Below are positions 1 through 5,552 of a stretch of DNA of 5,668 nucleotides, piece by piece; position 1 is the stretch's first letter; every line of letters starts with the position of its first letter. The DNA comes from Sulfurovum sp. GTDB lineage: Bacteria; Campylobacterota; Campylobacteria; Campylobacterales; Sulfurovaceae. Position numbers and translations under genes: made by a program. The stretch lies in NCBI GenBank assembly GCA_027029065.1, contig JALVGO010000033.1, positions 1 to 5,668 on the forward strand, read 5' to 3'. Under the pieces are notes generated by a model. That model made no database searches, was not told where the DNA came from, and was given only the letters and a program-made list of their open reading frames with translations.

Positions 1-3
1 TGA

Positions 4-31
4 AGTGAAGAATTAAGAGTGAATAGTGAAT
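4..31 (-). repeat. Left heptad array of element A (4 units)
   Basis: Four consecutive 7-mers read AGTGAAG, AATTAAG, AGTGAAT, AGTGAAT, followed by a degenerate fifth, AGTTTTG (32-38). They are the reverse complement of the CTTCACT family found at the right end. AATTAAG is the reverse complement of CTTAATT, one base from the CCTAATT unit at the end of the window. The array might continue left of the window, but positions 1-3 (TGA) do not fit the phase. Confidence 0.8.
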
Positions 32-42
32 AGTTTTGGTAT

Positions 43-61
43 GCTTTTCTCTTAGAAAAGC
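43..61 (+). other. Left subterminal hairpin of element A
   Basis: GCTTTTCT (43-50) pairs with AGAAAAGC (54-61) around loop CTT, eight perfect base pairs. Element B has the same 7-bp core stem (GCTTTTC/GAAAAGC) with a different loop. The core begins exactly 11 nt after the heptad array in both elements. It is followed by a short T run (62-65), so a weak terminator is possible, but the stem is GC-poor and it lies just upstream of a gene on the same strand. Confidence 0.7.
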
Positions 62-83
62 TTTTATATTTTAAGGTAAAACT

Positions 84-434
84 GTGAGTATTCTTGCTGA
101 AAAAAGTTATGCGTTTGCAATTCGAACGGTCAAATGCAGCGAATATCTGCAAAAAGAGAAAAAAGAATATATTATGAGTAAACAGTTGTTGCGTTCGGGT
201 ACATCTGTGGGGGCTATGATTGCTGAAAGTAAATATGCTCAATCAAAAGCAGACTTTATTAACAAGCTTTCTGTCTCACTCAAAGAAGCAAATGAAACAA
301 AATATTGGTTAAGGCTTTTAAAAGATTGCAACTATTTACAGGAGACACTGGCAAAGAGTCTCATCAACGATATTGATAGCATTATCAAAATGCTTTCATC
401 CAGCATCCAAACATCAAAAGAGAGCATATCATGA
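84..434 (+). CDS. four helix bundle protein, S23/IVP family
   Basis: This 116-residue protein belongs to the S23 family (23S rRNA intervening-sequence protein, four-helix bundle). The two family signatures are visible: SKQLLRSGTSVGA at residues 32-44 and KEANETKYWLRLL at 67-79. Its N-terminal MSILAEKSYAFAIR region is also typical. The GTG start is preferred because it gives the family's usual N-terminus and length and lies 7 nt after a weak AAGG (74-77). Known relatives are encoded inside 23S rRNA intervening sequences, and the Avd accessory protein of diversity-generating retroelements shares the fold; they form small oligomers thought to bind nucleic acid or partner proteins. The biochemical role here is unknown. 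The gene is AT-rich (about 32% GC in one 60-nt line counted by hand) against about half in the neighbours, and it is the only gene of element A, which suggests transfer. It has no signal peptide or membrane segment. Confidence 0.88.
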   Translation: MSILAEKSYAFAIRTVKCSEYLQKEKKEYIMSKQLLRSGTSVGAMIAESKYAQSKADFINKLSVSLKEANETKYWLRLLKDCNYLQETLAKSLINDIDSIIKMLSSSIQTSKESIS

Positions 435-451
435 ATAGCATATTAATAAAA

Positions 452-468
452 GTTTTGCAAAGCAAAAC
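452..468 (+). other. Right subterminal hairpin of element A
   Basis: GTTTTGC (452-458) pairs with GCAAAAC (462-468) around loop AAA. The matching hairpin of element B is GCATTGC/GCAATGC with the same AAA loop, so two base pairs differ with both partners changed. The hairpin ends 11 nt before the heptad array, as in element B, mirroring the left end. Confidence 0.8.
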
Positions 469-479
469 ATACCAACACT

Positions 480-507
480 CTTCACTCTTCACTCTTCACT
501 CTTCACT
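480..507 (+). repeat. Right heptad array of element A (CTTCACT x4)
   Basis: Four perfect tandem copies of CTTCACT are preceded by one degenerate copy, CAACACT (473-479). The reverse complement matches the left array at 4-31, with 7, 5, 6 and 6 of 7 bases from the outside inward. The array ends immediately upstream of the ispG start region. Confidence 0.95.
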
Positions 508-510
508 CTT

Positions 511-526
511 TTTGGGGGAACCCAAA
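511..526 (+). promoter_or_regulatory. Hairpin over the ispG ribosome binding site and start
   Basis: TTTGGG (511-516) pairs with CCCAAA (521-526) around loop GGAA, a GNRA-type tetraloop. The G-rich stretch 514-518 is the only Shine-Dalgarno-like sequence before the ispG ATG, and the A of that ATG is the last paired base. The stem is perfect but only 6 bp, so a translational effect is an inference. Confidence 0.4.
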
Positions 527-1599
527 TGAAAGAAAGATACCCAACCAAAAAGATATATGTCGGAAATATCCCCATAGGAGGTGACGCACCCATTTCGGTA
601 CAGTCGATGACCTACTCCGATACGCGGGATGTGGCAGCAACGGTGGAGCAGATCAACAGGCTGCACTTTGCGGGAGCGGATATGGTGCGGGTGGCGGTGC
701 CGGAGATGGAGGATGCCTTGGCGCTGAGGGCGATCAAAGAGCAGATCTCATTGCCACTCATCGCCGATATCCATTTCAACTACCGGCTGGCACTTGAAGC
801 CGCCAAATGGGTGGACTGTATCCGTTTTAACCCCGGCAATATCGGGGAGAAAGGACGCATCAAAGAGATTGTCAAGGCATGTCAGGAGCGTAACTTGCCT
901 ATCCGTGTCGGGGTCAATGCGGGGAGTCTTGAGAAGGAGTTTGAAGACCGCTACGGTGCAACCGCTGAAGGTATGGTGGCAAGTGCGGAGTACAACATCA
1001 AGTTTCTTGAAGATCTTGGATTTACCGACATCAAAGTCTCTCTCAAGGCATCTGATGTGGACAGGACGGTCGAAGCTTACCGAATGCTGCGTCCGAAGAA
1101 CAACTACCCCTTCCACCTTGGGGTGACGGAGGCGGGAACGATCTTCCATGCGACGGTCAAGTCCGCCATTGGACTTGGGGCACTGCTGCTTGATGGCATC
1201 GGTGATACGCTGCGTGTTTCGATCACCGGGGAGCTTGAAGAGGAGATCAAAGTCGGCAAAGCAATCCTCAAAGACAGTGGACGGGTGCAGGAGGGGCTCA
1301 ACATCATCTCCTGCCCTACCTGCGGACGCATCGAAGCCGATCTGGTCTCAGCCGTAGCGGAGGTGGAGCGCAGAACAGCACACATCAAAACCCCGATGGA
1401 TGTGAGTGTCATGGGCTGCGTTGTCAACGCCATCGGTGAAGCCAAACATGCCGATGTCGCTATTGCCTACGGTAAAGGTGCAGGACTGATCATGGTTAAA
1501 GGCGAAGTGGTGGCGAAGCTGCCTGAGGCGGAGCTGGTGGATAGGTTTGTGACTGAAGTGGAACGTTTTGCGGAGCAAAACAGTAAAGTGAAGAGTTAA
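526..1599 (+). CDS. ispG: 4-hydroxy-3-methylbut-2-en-1-yl diphosphate synthase (IspG/GcpE)
   Basis: This cytosolic iron-sulfur enzyme catalyses the penultimate step of the MEP isoprenoid pathway, reducing 2-C-methyl-D-erythritol 2,4-cyclodiphosphate to HMBPP. The 357 residues cover the bacterial two-domain form: an N-terminal TIM barrel (about 1-235, with [12 protein letters not shown] near the start) and a C-terminal [4Fe-4S] domain. The cluster ligands are intact: C263 and C266 in CPTC, C298 in MGCVVN, and E305. This keeps the spacing of C270, C273, C305 and E312 in the E. coli enzyme. The [10 protein letters not shown] sequence after C298, rather than NGPGEA, is the variant I associate with Campylobacterota. 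The start is the only ATG giving the full N-terminus; its G-rich binding site lies in a hairpin. The last codons and the TAA stop (1597-1599) fall inside the left heptad array of element B, so the C-terminal VKS is repeat-derived. No native promoter is visible upstream, where element A lies. Confidence 0.97.
   Translation: MKERYPTKKIYVGNIPIGGDAPISVQSMTYSDTRDVAATVEQINRLHFAGADMVRVAVPEMEDALALRAIKEQISLPLIADIHFNYRLALEAAKWVDCIRFNPGNIGEKGRIKEIVKACQERNLPIRVGVNAGSLEKEFEDRYGATAEGMVASAEYNIKFLEDLGFTDIKVSLKASDVDRTVEAYRMLRPKNNYPFHLGVTEAGTIFHATVKSAIGLGALLLDGIGDTLRVSITGELEEEIKVGKAILKDSGRVQEGLNIISCPTCGRIEADLVSAVAEVERRTAHIKTPMDVSVMGCVVNAIGEAKHADVAIAYGKGAGLIMVKGEVVAKLPEAELVDRFVTEVERFAEQNSKVKS
1565..1581 (+). 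other. Hairpin in the 3' end of ispG matching the element A stem
   Basis: GTTTTGC (1565-1571) pairs with GCAAAAC (1575-1581) around loop GGA. The stem is identical to the right hairpin of element A at 452-468, which has loop AAA. It lies in frame within ispG (codons for RFAEQN) and ends 5 nt before the heptad array of element B. It could be an insertion target, an element remnant, or chance. Confidence 0.6.
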
Positions 1600-1614
1600 G
1601 AATTAAGAGTGAAG
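1587..1614 (-). repeat. Left heptad array of element B (4 units)
   Basis: The units read AGTGAAG, AGTTAAG, AATTAAG, AGTGAAG, followed by degenerate AATTCTG (1615-1621). The second unit supplies the ispG stop codon. Orientation is reversed relative to 1718-1745. Confidence 0.85.
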
Positions 1615-1625
1615 AATTCTGGTAT

Positions 1626-1643
1626 GCTTTTCTATCGAAAAGC
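1626..1643 (+). other. Left subterminal hairpin of element B
   Basis: GCTTTTC (1626-1632) pairs with GAAAAGC (1637-1643) around loop TATC. The stem matches the 7-bp core of 43-61 in element A, while the loop sequence and length differ. The hairpin starts 11 nt after the heptads, and a T run (1644-1647) follows as in A. Confidence 0.7.
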
Positions 1644-1662
1644 TTTTGTTGGAGGGTAATAG

Positions 1663-1767
1663 ATGAACTTAGCATATTGTAAAACAGAGGCATTGCAAAG
1701 CAATGCAAACCAATACTCTTCACTCTTCACTCTTCACTCTTCACTAAAAACTCCAAAGGAGTTTTAA
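1663..1767 (+). CDS. Candidate 34-residue leader ORF upstream of dnaB
   Basis: A reading frame of 34 codons starts at ATG 1663, preceded by a strong GGAGGG (1651-1656) at good spacing. It reads through the right hairpin and heptads of element B and stops at TAA 1765-1767, one base before the dnaB ATG (TAACATG). Its start aligns with the region of the S23-family gene start in element A, so the translation signals may be left over from a deleted gene. The peptide resembles no family I know. Its likely significance, if translated, is coupling: ribosomes would open the hairpin over the dnaB Shine-Dalgarno and could restart at dnaB. It may equally be an accident of repeat sequence. Confidence 0.3.
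   Translation: MNLAYCKTEALQSNANQYSSLFTLHSSLKTPKEF
1690..1706 (+). other. Right subterminal hairpin of element B
   Basis: GCATTGC (1690-1696) pairs with GCAATGC (1700-1706) around loop AAA. Compared with 452-468 in element A, the second and third stem pairs change from T:A and T:A to C:G and A:T, with both strands changed. It lies 11 nt before the heptads. Confidence 0.8.
1718..1745 (+). repeat. Right heptad array of element B (CTTCACT x4)
   Basis: Four perfect copies of CTTCACT are preceded by degenerate CAATACT (1711-1717). Copy number and the degenerate inner unit match the right array of element A. The array ends one base before the hairpin over the dnaB ribosome binding site. Confidence 0.95.
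1747..1765 (+). promoter_or_regulatory. Hairpin enclosing the dnaB Shine-Dalgarno sequence
   Basis: AAAACTCC (1747-1754) pairs perfectly with GGAGTTTT (1758-1765) around loop AAA. The dnaB Shine-Dalgarno AAAGGAG (1755-1761) is partly loop and partly stem, and the ATG follows 3 nt after the stem. The fold could lower dnaB translation unless opened by ribosomes on an upstream frame. The Shine-Dalgarno itself is clear and selects ATG 1769 over ATG 1778; the regulatory effect is inferred. Confidence 0.45.
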
Positions 1768-1768
1768 C

Positions 1769-4231
1769 ATGGAAAACATGTACAACCTCAACATCGAACG
1801 TGCTGTACTCTCAGCAATCATCTTCGATCCTGAAACGTACGAGGAGATCGCGGCAAAACTCAATCCTCAAGACTTTTATCTGCCGTTTCATCAGCATGTG
1901 TTCGTGGCGATGGAGGAACTTAGTCGGGAAGAGAAGCCCATTGATGAGGAGTTCCTAAAGTCCAAGCTGCAGAGCATGGGCAAGTTCGATGAGGTGGCAA
2001 TGCTTGATCTGCTCTCTGCCAATCCTATCTCAAATACATCCGCCTATATCGCCGAGATCAAAGCAAAGTCATCCAAACGCGCACTTGCAACGTTGGCAAC
2101 GGAGATCAAAAAGGTAACCATCGAAGATGACCTGCCTGCCGAAGAGGTGATGAACCTTGTGGAGAAGAAACTCTACGAGATCACGCAGAACAACACCAAT
2201 GAGGATTTCCGTGATTCCAAAGAGATCACCGTTTCGATGATCGATGAGATCAACCGTCTCAAGGCACTGGGCAACTCGAAATTGATAGGGGTCGATACAG
2301 GCTTTAAGAACCTCAATGAAAAGACTTCAGGCTTTGGTAAGGGGGATCTGGTCATCATCGCTGCAAGACCGGCAATGGGGAAATGTCTTGGCAAAGGGAC
2401 TAAGGTTGTGATGTATGATGGTACACTCAAAAAGGTAGAAGATATCAAGGTAGGCGACCTCCTGATGGGTGATGACTCTACCCCCAGAAAGGTACTCTCT
2501 CTGGCACGGGGTCGAGAAGAGATGTACTGGGTACGGCAGAATAAAGGTATCGATTACCGGGTCAACAAATCACACATACTCTCACTGAAGCGTTCACGCA
2601 ACGAAGGTAAACACAAGCACGGTGATCTGCTCAATATAGAGGTCTCCGAGTACATTACAAAGAGTGAGAAGTTCAAATCGAACTATAAAGGCTACAAGGT
2701 AGCTGTCGAGTTTGAAGAAAAACCGCTGGAGATTGAACCCTATTTTCTCGGTCTCTGGCTTGGAGACGGAAGAAGCAGTGATGTAAGGGTCGCGACGGAA
2801 GATCCGGAAATCGTAGCCTATTTGCAAGATTATGCGTTTACTCTTGACAAAAAGCTGCACCGGTATGCTGTAGATGGCAAATGTACCATGTATGGCATTA
2901 CCAATATACAAAAAGAGGGAGCACTGAAAGATTTGAGTGACTCTCTGCAAGGGAAGCTAAGAGAGCTTGGTGTGTTGGACAATAAACATATCCCGCATCA
3001 CTATATTGCAAACAGCAGGAAGAACAGGCTGCAACTTTTAGCAGGGCTTATCGACAGTGACGGATACTATGATGACCGCTATCATGTCTTTGAGATCGTA
3101 CAAAAATCAAAAACGCTTGCAGAGCAGATCAAGTATCTTGCGGATACACTTGGATTTAGAGTTTCACTGAAAAAGAAAAAGGCGACCATTCGAAGTATCG
3201 GTTATGAGAGTGATGTGTACCGTGTGCGTATCGTTGGTGAACTCGATGCTATTCCTACCCTCATTAAGCGCAAACAGGCACGACCGCTTGTTTCAAAACG
3301 TGACCATACCCATACAGGTATAAAGGTAGAGTTTGACAAAGTAGATGACTATTATGGTTTTGTGCTTGATGGTAATCATCTCTTTTTGCTTGAGGATATG
3401 ACCGTAACACATAATACGGCATTTGTACTCAACATGGCACTCAAGGCGATTGAGCGGGATGAAGGGGTTGCCTTTTTTTCACTGGAGATGCCCGCAGAGC
3501 AGCTGATGCTCAGACTCCTCTCTGCCAAAACCTCCATTCCTCTGCAGCAGCTTCGGGTGGGGGACTTGACCGATGATCAGTGGTCACAGCTCTCTGCGGC
3601 GACAGAGGAGATGTCACACAAGAAGCTCTTTGTCGATGATGGGGGGTATGCAACGATCCACCATGTGCGTAGCAAGCTGCGCAAGCTCAAGGCACAGCAT
3701 CCGGAGATCAGTATCGCCATTATCGACTACCTTCAGCTGATGAGTGGTGAAGGACGTGAGGGAAGACAGCAGGAGGTCTCTGAGATATCAAGAGGGCTTA
3801 AGCAGCTTGCACGTGAACTGCAGATCCCTATTGTAGCGCTCTCTCAGCTTAACCGGTCGCTTGAAGCGAGGGAGAACAAACGTCCTATGCTCTCAGACCT
3901 GCGTGAATCGGGTGCGATCGAGCAGGATGCCGATATCATCCTCTTTGTCTACCGTGACGATGTCTACCGTGAAGCCAAAGAGAAAGAGAAAGAGATGAAG
4001 GCAAAAGCGGAAGGCAAGGAGTATACCTCTGACTTTAGGAAGAAGCCTGAAGAGGAAGCGGAGATTATTATCGGCAAGCAGCGTAATGGACCTACCGGTA
4101 CGGTTGATCTGATCTTCCAGAAGCGCTTTACCCGTTTTGTCGATGCGGTGCACTCTCCGGCGTTTGAAGTGGTGTATGAGGAGGGAGATATCCCTGCCAA
4201 TACCGGAAACATTGAGCTGCCTCCAATATAA
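1769..4231 (+). CDS. dnaB: replicative DNA helicase DnaB, interrupted by an intein
   Basis: This is the hexameric replicative helicase that unwinds DNA ahead of the fork and binds primase. The precursor has 820 residues; removing the intein (206-549) leaves 476, a normal DnaB length. The N-terminal helical domain spans roughly residues 1-105, followed by a linker and a RecA-like ATPase. Motifs are intact across the splice: Walker A ARPAMGK (199-205) continues with TAFVLN from T550, Walker B is IIDYLQLM (D653), and SQLNRSLE starts at 692. The second site often holding inteins in DnaB (LRESG-AIEQDAD) is uninterrupted. Residues about 735-763 form a Lys/Glu-rich insert before AEIIIGKQRNGP that E. 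coli DnaB lacks; an insert here is described for Helicobacter pylori DnaB. ATG 1769 has AAAGGAG at proper spacing. Without splicing the P-loop is broken, so activity should depend on intein removal. comEC follows after 24 nt, probably in the same operon. Confidence 0.97.
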   Translation: MENMYNLNIERAVLSAIIFDPETYEEIAAKLNPQDFYLPFHQHVFVAMEELSREEKPIDEEFLKSKLQSMGKFDEVAMLDLLSANPISNTSAYIAEIKAKSSKRALATLATEIKKVTIEDDLPAEEVMNLVEKKLYEITQNNTNEDFRDSKEITVSMIDEINRLKALGNSKLIGVDTGFKNLNEKTSGFGKGDLVIIAARPAMGKCLGKGTKVVMYDGTLKKVEDIKVGDLLMGDDSTPRKVLSLARGREEMYWVRQNKGIDYRVNKSHILSLKRSRNEGKHKHGDLLNIEVSEYITKSEKFKSNYKGYKVAVEFEEKPLEIEPYFLGLWLGDGRSSDVRVATEDPEIVAYLQDYAFTLDKKLHRYAVDGKCTMYGITNIQKEGALKDLSDSLQGKLRELGVLDNKHIPHHYIANSRKNRLQLLAGLIDSDGYYDDRYHVFEIVQKSKTLAEQIKYLADTLGFRVSLKKKKATIRSIGYESDVYRVRIVGELDAIPTLIKRKQARPLVSKRDHTHTGIKVEFDKVDDYYGFVLDGNHLFLLEDMTVTHNTAFVLNMALKAIERDEGVAFFSLEMPAEQLMLRLLSAKTSIPLQQLRVGDLTDDQWSQLSAATEEMSHKKLFVDDGGYATIHHVRSKLRKLKAQHPEISIAIIDYLQLMSGEGREGRQQEVSEISRGLKQLARELQIPIVALSQLNRSLEARENKRPMLSDLRESGAIEQDADIILFVYRDDVYREAKEKEKEMKAKAEGKEYTSDFRKKPEEEAEIIIGKQRNGPTGTVDLIFQKRFTRFVDAVHSPAFEVVYEEGDIPANTGNIELPPI
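2384..3415 (+). mobile_element. DnaB intein with LAGLIDADG (DOD) homing endonuclease
   Basis: This in-frame protein intron has 344 residues (206-549 of the precursor). It starts with nucleophile C206 in block A (CLGKGTKVVMYDG, then VEDIKVGD). Block B has NKSH with H269, where many inteins have TxxH. The C-terminal end is YYGFVLDGNHLFLLEDM then TVTHN (H548, N549), with T550 as the +1 extein residue. The endonuclease has both dodecapeptide motifs, FLGLWLGDG (326-334, D333) and LLAGLIDSDG (423-432, D431), 98 residues apart with acidic residues kept, so it is probably active. KHIP between the motifs fits block D. Insertion lies between the catalytic Lys of Walker A and the next Thr, a known intein site in DnaB. 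GC is lower than in the flanks (roughly 37-50% against 48-62% in 60-nt lines counted by hand), consistent with horizontal arrival. Confidence 0.97.
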
Positions 4232-4255
4232 CGAAGGTTTTTATCAGGAAAGAGA

Positions 4256-5518
4256 GTGGAAAAACCGGCACTCTTCGAATCGCGTCGTGAGTTTGGCTAT
4301 TTTATCCTGATTGCAGCAGTGCTGCTGGCGGTGCATCTTGGATGGCGTTATGCGCAGTACCGTGAATTTGTTGCCAAACCTTTCTTCTTTACTCACGCCA
4401 ATGTGCTTGTGTCATATACCAAACAGAAACAGCACAGAAGCTATCAGGTGCTCAAACTCCGTACCGATGAGGGATTGCATCTCTATACCACCACCCACAG
4501 GCAAACATCATTGCAGGGCAAACGCATACGTATCGAGATTTTCCCAGATGAGAGAACCGGATTTTGGGATTTTCTGGGGACATTCTATGCCAAAAGCCGT
4601 ATCCGGCAGGTGGATGATATGCCCGGTACCATACAGACAAAGCTTAAAGATGCGGTACGTGCGCAGCACCGTGACCCGATGCTTCAGGCACTTTACAGTG
4701 CGCTTTTTTTTGCCGACCCCATCCCCAAGGAGCTCAGAGAAAAAGTGGCACTGCTTGGTGTCAGCCATCTGATTGCACTGAGCGGGTTTCATCTTGGTAT
4801 TTTGTGGTTTCTTGTCTATGAGGGACTGCTGATGCTCTACCGGCCGCTGCAGCAGCGTTTCTTCCCCTACCGTTTTGCGTTGATGGATGTGGGACTGGTG
4901 ACATTGGCGGTCTTGGGTGTGTATCTTTACATTACCGGTATGCCGCCGTCACTGCTGCGTGCCTATGCCATGGTTGCGATGGGATGGCTAATGCTGGTAC
5001 TTGGTGTTGAACTGGTCAGCTTCTATTTTCTTGCTGCGGTGTTGACACTGCTTGTCGTGTTCTTTCCTGCACTTCTTGTCTCTCTTGGCTTTTGGTTCTC
5101 AGTAGCAGGGGTCTTTTACATCTTTTTACTGCTGCACTATACCAAAACGTTGCCCGCATGGGTGATGACACTCTTTGTCATTCCTCTTGGCATCTTTGTG
5201 CTGATGCTGCCGGTAGTACATACGGTATTTCCCGTTACAGCGGCAAGTCAACTGCTTTCTGTGTTGTTGTCACTGCTGTTTATCCCCTTCTACCCTGCTG
5301 CGATGCTGCTGCACCTGATAGGTGCCGGAGAGCTCTTTGACACAGCTTTACAGCAACTGTTGACATGGGGAACATCAGCCACGGAGCACCAACTGCCATT
5401 ATGGGCAGGAGCAATGTATCTGCTGCTTTCCTTTGCCGCGGTACGATACAGCTATGCATTTTATCTGTTATTTGGGGTTGCTGCCGGCTATGGCATTTAC
5501 ATTTTTGTCAATGTATGA
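4256..5518 (+). CDS. comEC: ComEC/Rec2-family competence protein, short form
   Basis: This is a polytopic inner-membrane protein expected to carry single-stranded DNA into the cytoplasm during natural transformation. One hydrophobic segment lies near residues 13-30. A mostly soluble region (about 31-135) may be the OB-fold-like domain. A multi-helix competence domain fills about 150-420. The diagnostic motif HLIALSGFHLGI is at residues 171-182. At 420 residues it lacks the C-terminal metallo-beta-lactamase domain of long ComEC proteins; short forms are usual in Campylobacterota, so this is not read as truncation. The GTG start is chosen because AGGA (4246-4249) precedes it at good spacing and no upstream in-frame alternative is supported. 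It lies 24 nt after dnaB on the same strand, an order I recall for H. pylori dnaB and comE. The TGA stop sits in the middle of a small inverted repeat. Confidence 0.9.
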   Translation: MEKPALFESRREFGYFILIAAVLLAVHLGWRYAQYREFVAKPFFFTHANVLVSYTKQKQHRSYQVLKLRTDEGLHLYTTTHRQTSLQGKRIRIEIFPDERTGFWDFLGTFYAKSRIRQVDDMPGTIQTKLKDAVRAQHRDPMLQALYSALFFADPIPKELREKVALLGVSHLIALSGFHLGILWFLVYEGLLMLYRPLQQRFFPYRFALMDVGLVTLAVLGVYLYITGMPPSLLRAYAMVAMGWLMLVLGVELVSFYFLAAVLTLLVVFFPALLVSLGFWFSVAGVFYIFLLLHYTKTLPAWVMTLFVIPLGIFVLMLPVVHTVFPVTAASQLLSVLLSLLFIPFYPAAMLLHLIGAGELFDTALQQLLTWGTSATEHQLPLWAGAMYLLLSFAAVRYSYAFYLLFGVAAGYGIYIFVNV

Positions 5519-5525
5519 CATACAT
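5511..5525. other. Inverted repeat over the comEC stop codon
   Basis: ATGTATG (5511-5517) and CATACAT (5519-5525) form a perfect palindrome around A5518. As RNA it could form six pairs with loop GAC. There is no T run after it, so it is not a convincing intrinsic terminator. The remaining bases up to 5552 show nothing else. Confidence 0.35.
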
Positions 5526-5552
5526 CTTGACACACTGTGTTATTTCAATTAA

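Larger units (their letters stand above)
4..507 (+). mobile_element. Element A: inverted-repeat-bounded element carrying an S23-family gene
   Basis: The unit is symmetric. Four 7-bp repeats (4-31) are followed by 11 nt, a hairpin (43-61), the gene (84-434), a hairpin (452-468), 11 nt, and four 7-bp repeats (480-507) in inverted orientation. Positions 4-45 match the reverse complement of 466-507 at 36 of 42 bases, including GGTATG near the left hairpin and CATACC near the right one. A related copy without the gene lies at 1587-1745. No transposase or integrase is present, and no target-site duplication can be judged because the window starts at the left edge. Mobility is therefore inferred from the duplicated, bounded architecture and low GC of the cargo, not shown. 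The outer boundary may be the heptads or the hairpins; I cannot tell which. Confidence 0.7.
1587..1745. mobile_element. Element B: gene-less (MITE-like) copy of element A
   Basis: This 159-bp unit has the same end structure as element A: four heptads (1587-1614), 11 nt, hairpin (1626-1643), a short core, hairpin (1690-1706), 11 nt, and four heptads (1718-1745). Positions 1587-1628 match the reverse complement of 1704-1745 at 34 of 42 bases. TGGTATGCTTTTCT is shared with A on the left. On the right the shared sequences are ATGAA followed by TAGCATATT or ATAGCATATT, TTGCAAAGCAA, and the heptads. In A these right-hand matches begin at the stop codon of the S23-family gene. The left match ends at its start region, so B resembles A with the coding sequence missing. 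It overlaps the end of ispG by 13 nt. Confidence 0.7.

Noticed and set aside
43..65. Left hairpin plus T run as an intrinsic terminator
   Set aside because: The stem has only two or three G:C pairs and the same structure recurs at matching positions in element B, which fits an element end better.
441..461. TATTAAT (441-447) as a -10 box for ispG
   Set aside because: No convincing -35 at suitable distance, and the surrounding sequence is AT-rich element DNA where such matches are common.
480..507. Heptad arrays as a CRISPR array
   Set aside because: Units are 7 bp, directly abutting and without spacers; no cas gene is present.
748..1149. Long antisense frames across ispG
   Set aside because: They are shadows of a well-conserved enzyme on the opposite strand, with no ribosome binding site or recognisable protein.
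1577..1751. AAAAC at 1577-1581 and 1747-1751 as a target-site duplication around element B
   Set aside because: The copies lie at unequal distances from the heptad arrays (5 nt on the left, 1 nt on the right) and the motif is short and AT-rich, so it is likely chance.
3965..4060. Lys/Glu-rich stretch of DnaB as a second intein or frameshift
   Set aside because: The frame is continuous, there are no intein blocks, and a charged insert here is a lineage feature of DnaB.
4311..4772. 153-codon frame overlapping comEC in another phase
   Set aside because: It is inside the clear ComEC reading frame, and its product has no recognisable motif.
4256..5518. comEC as a truncated pseudogene because the metallo-beta-lactamase domain is missing
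   Set aside because: Short ComEC proteins of about this size are normal in Campylobacterota, and the frame is intact with a proper start and stop.
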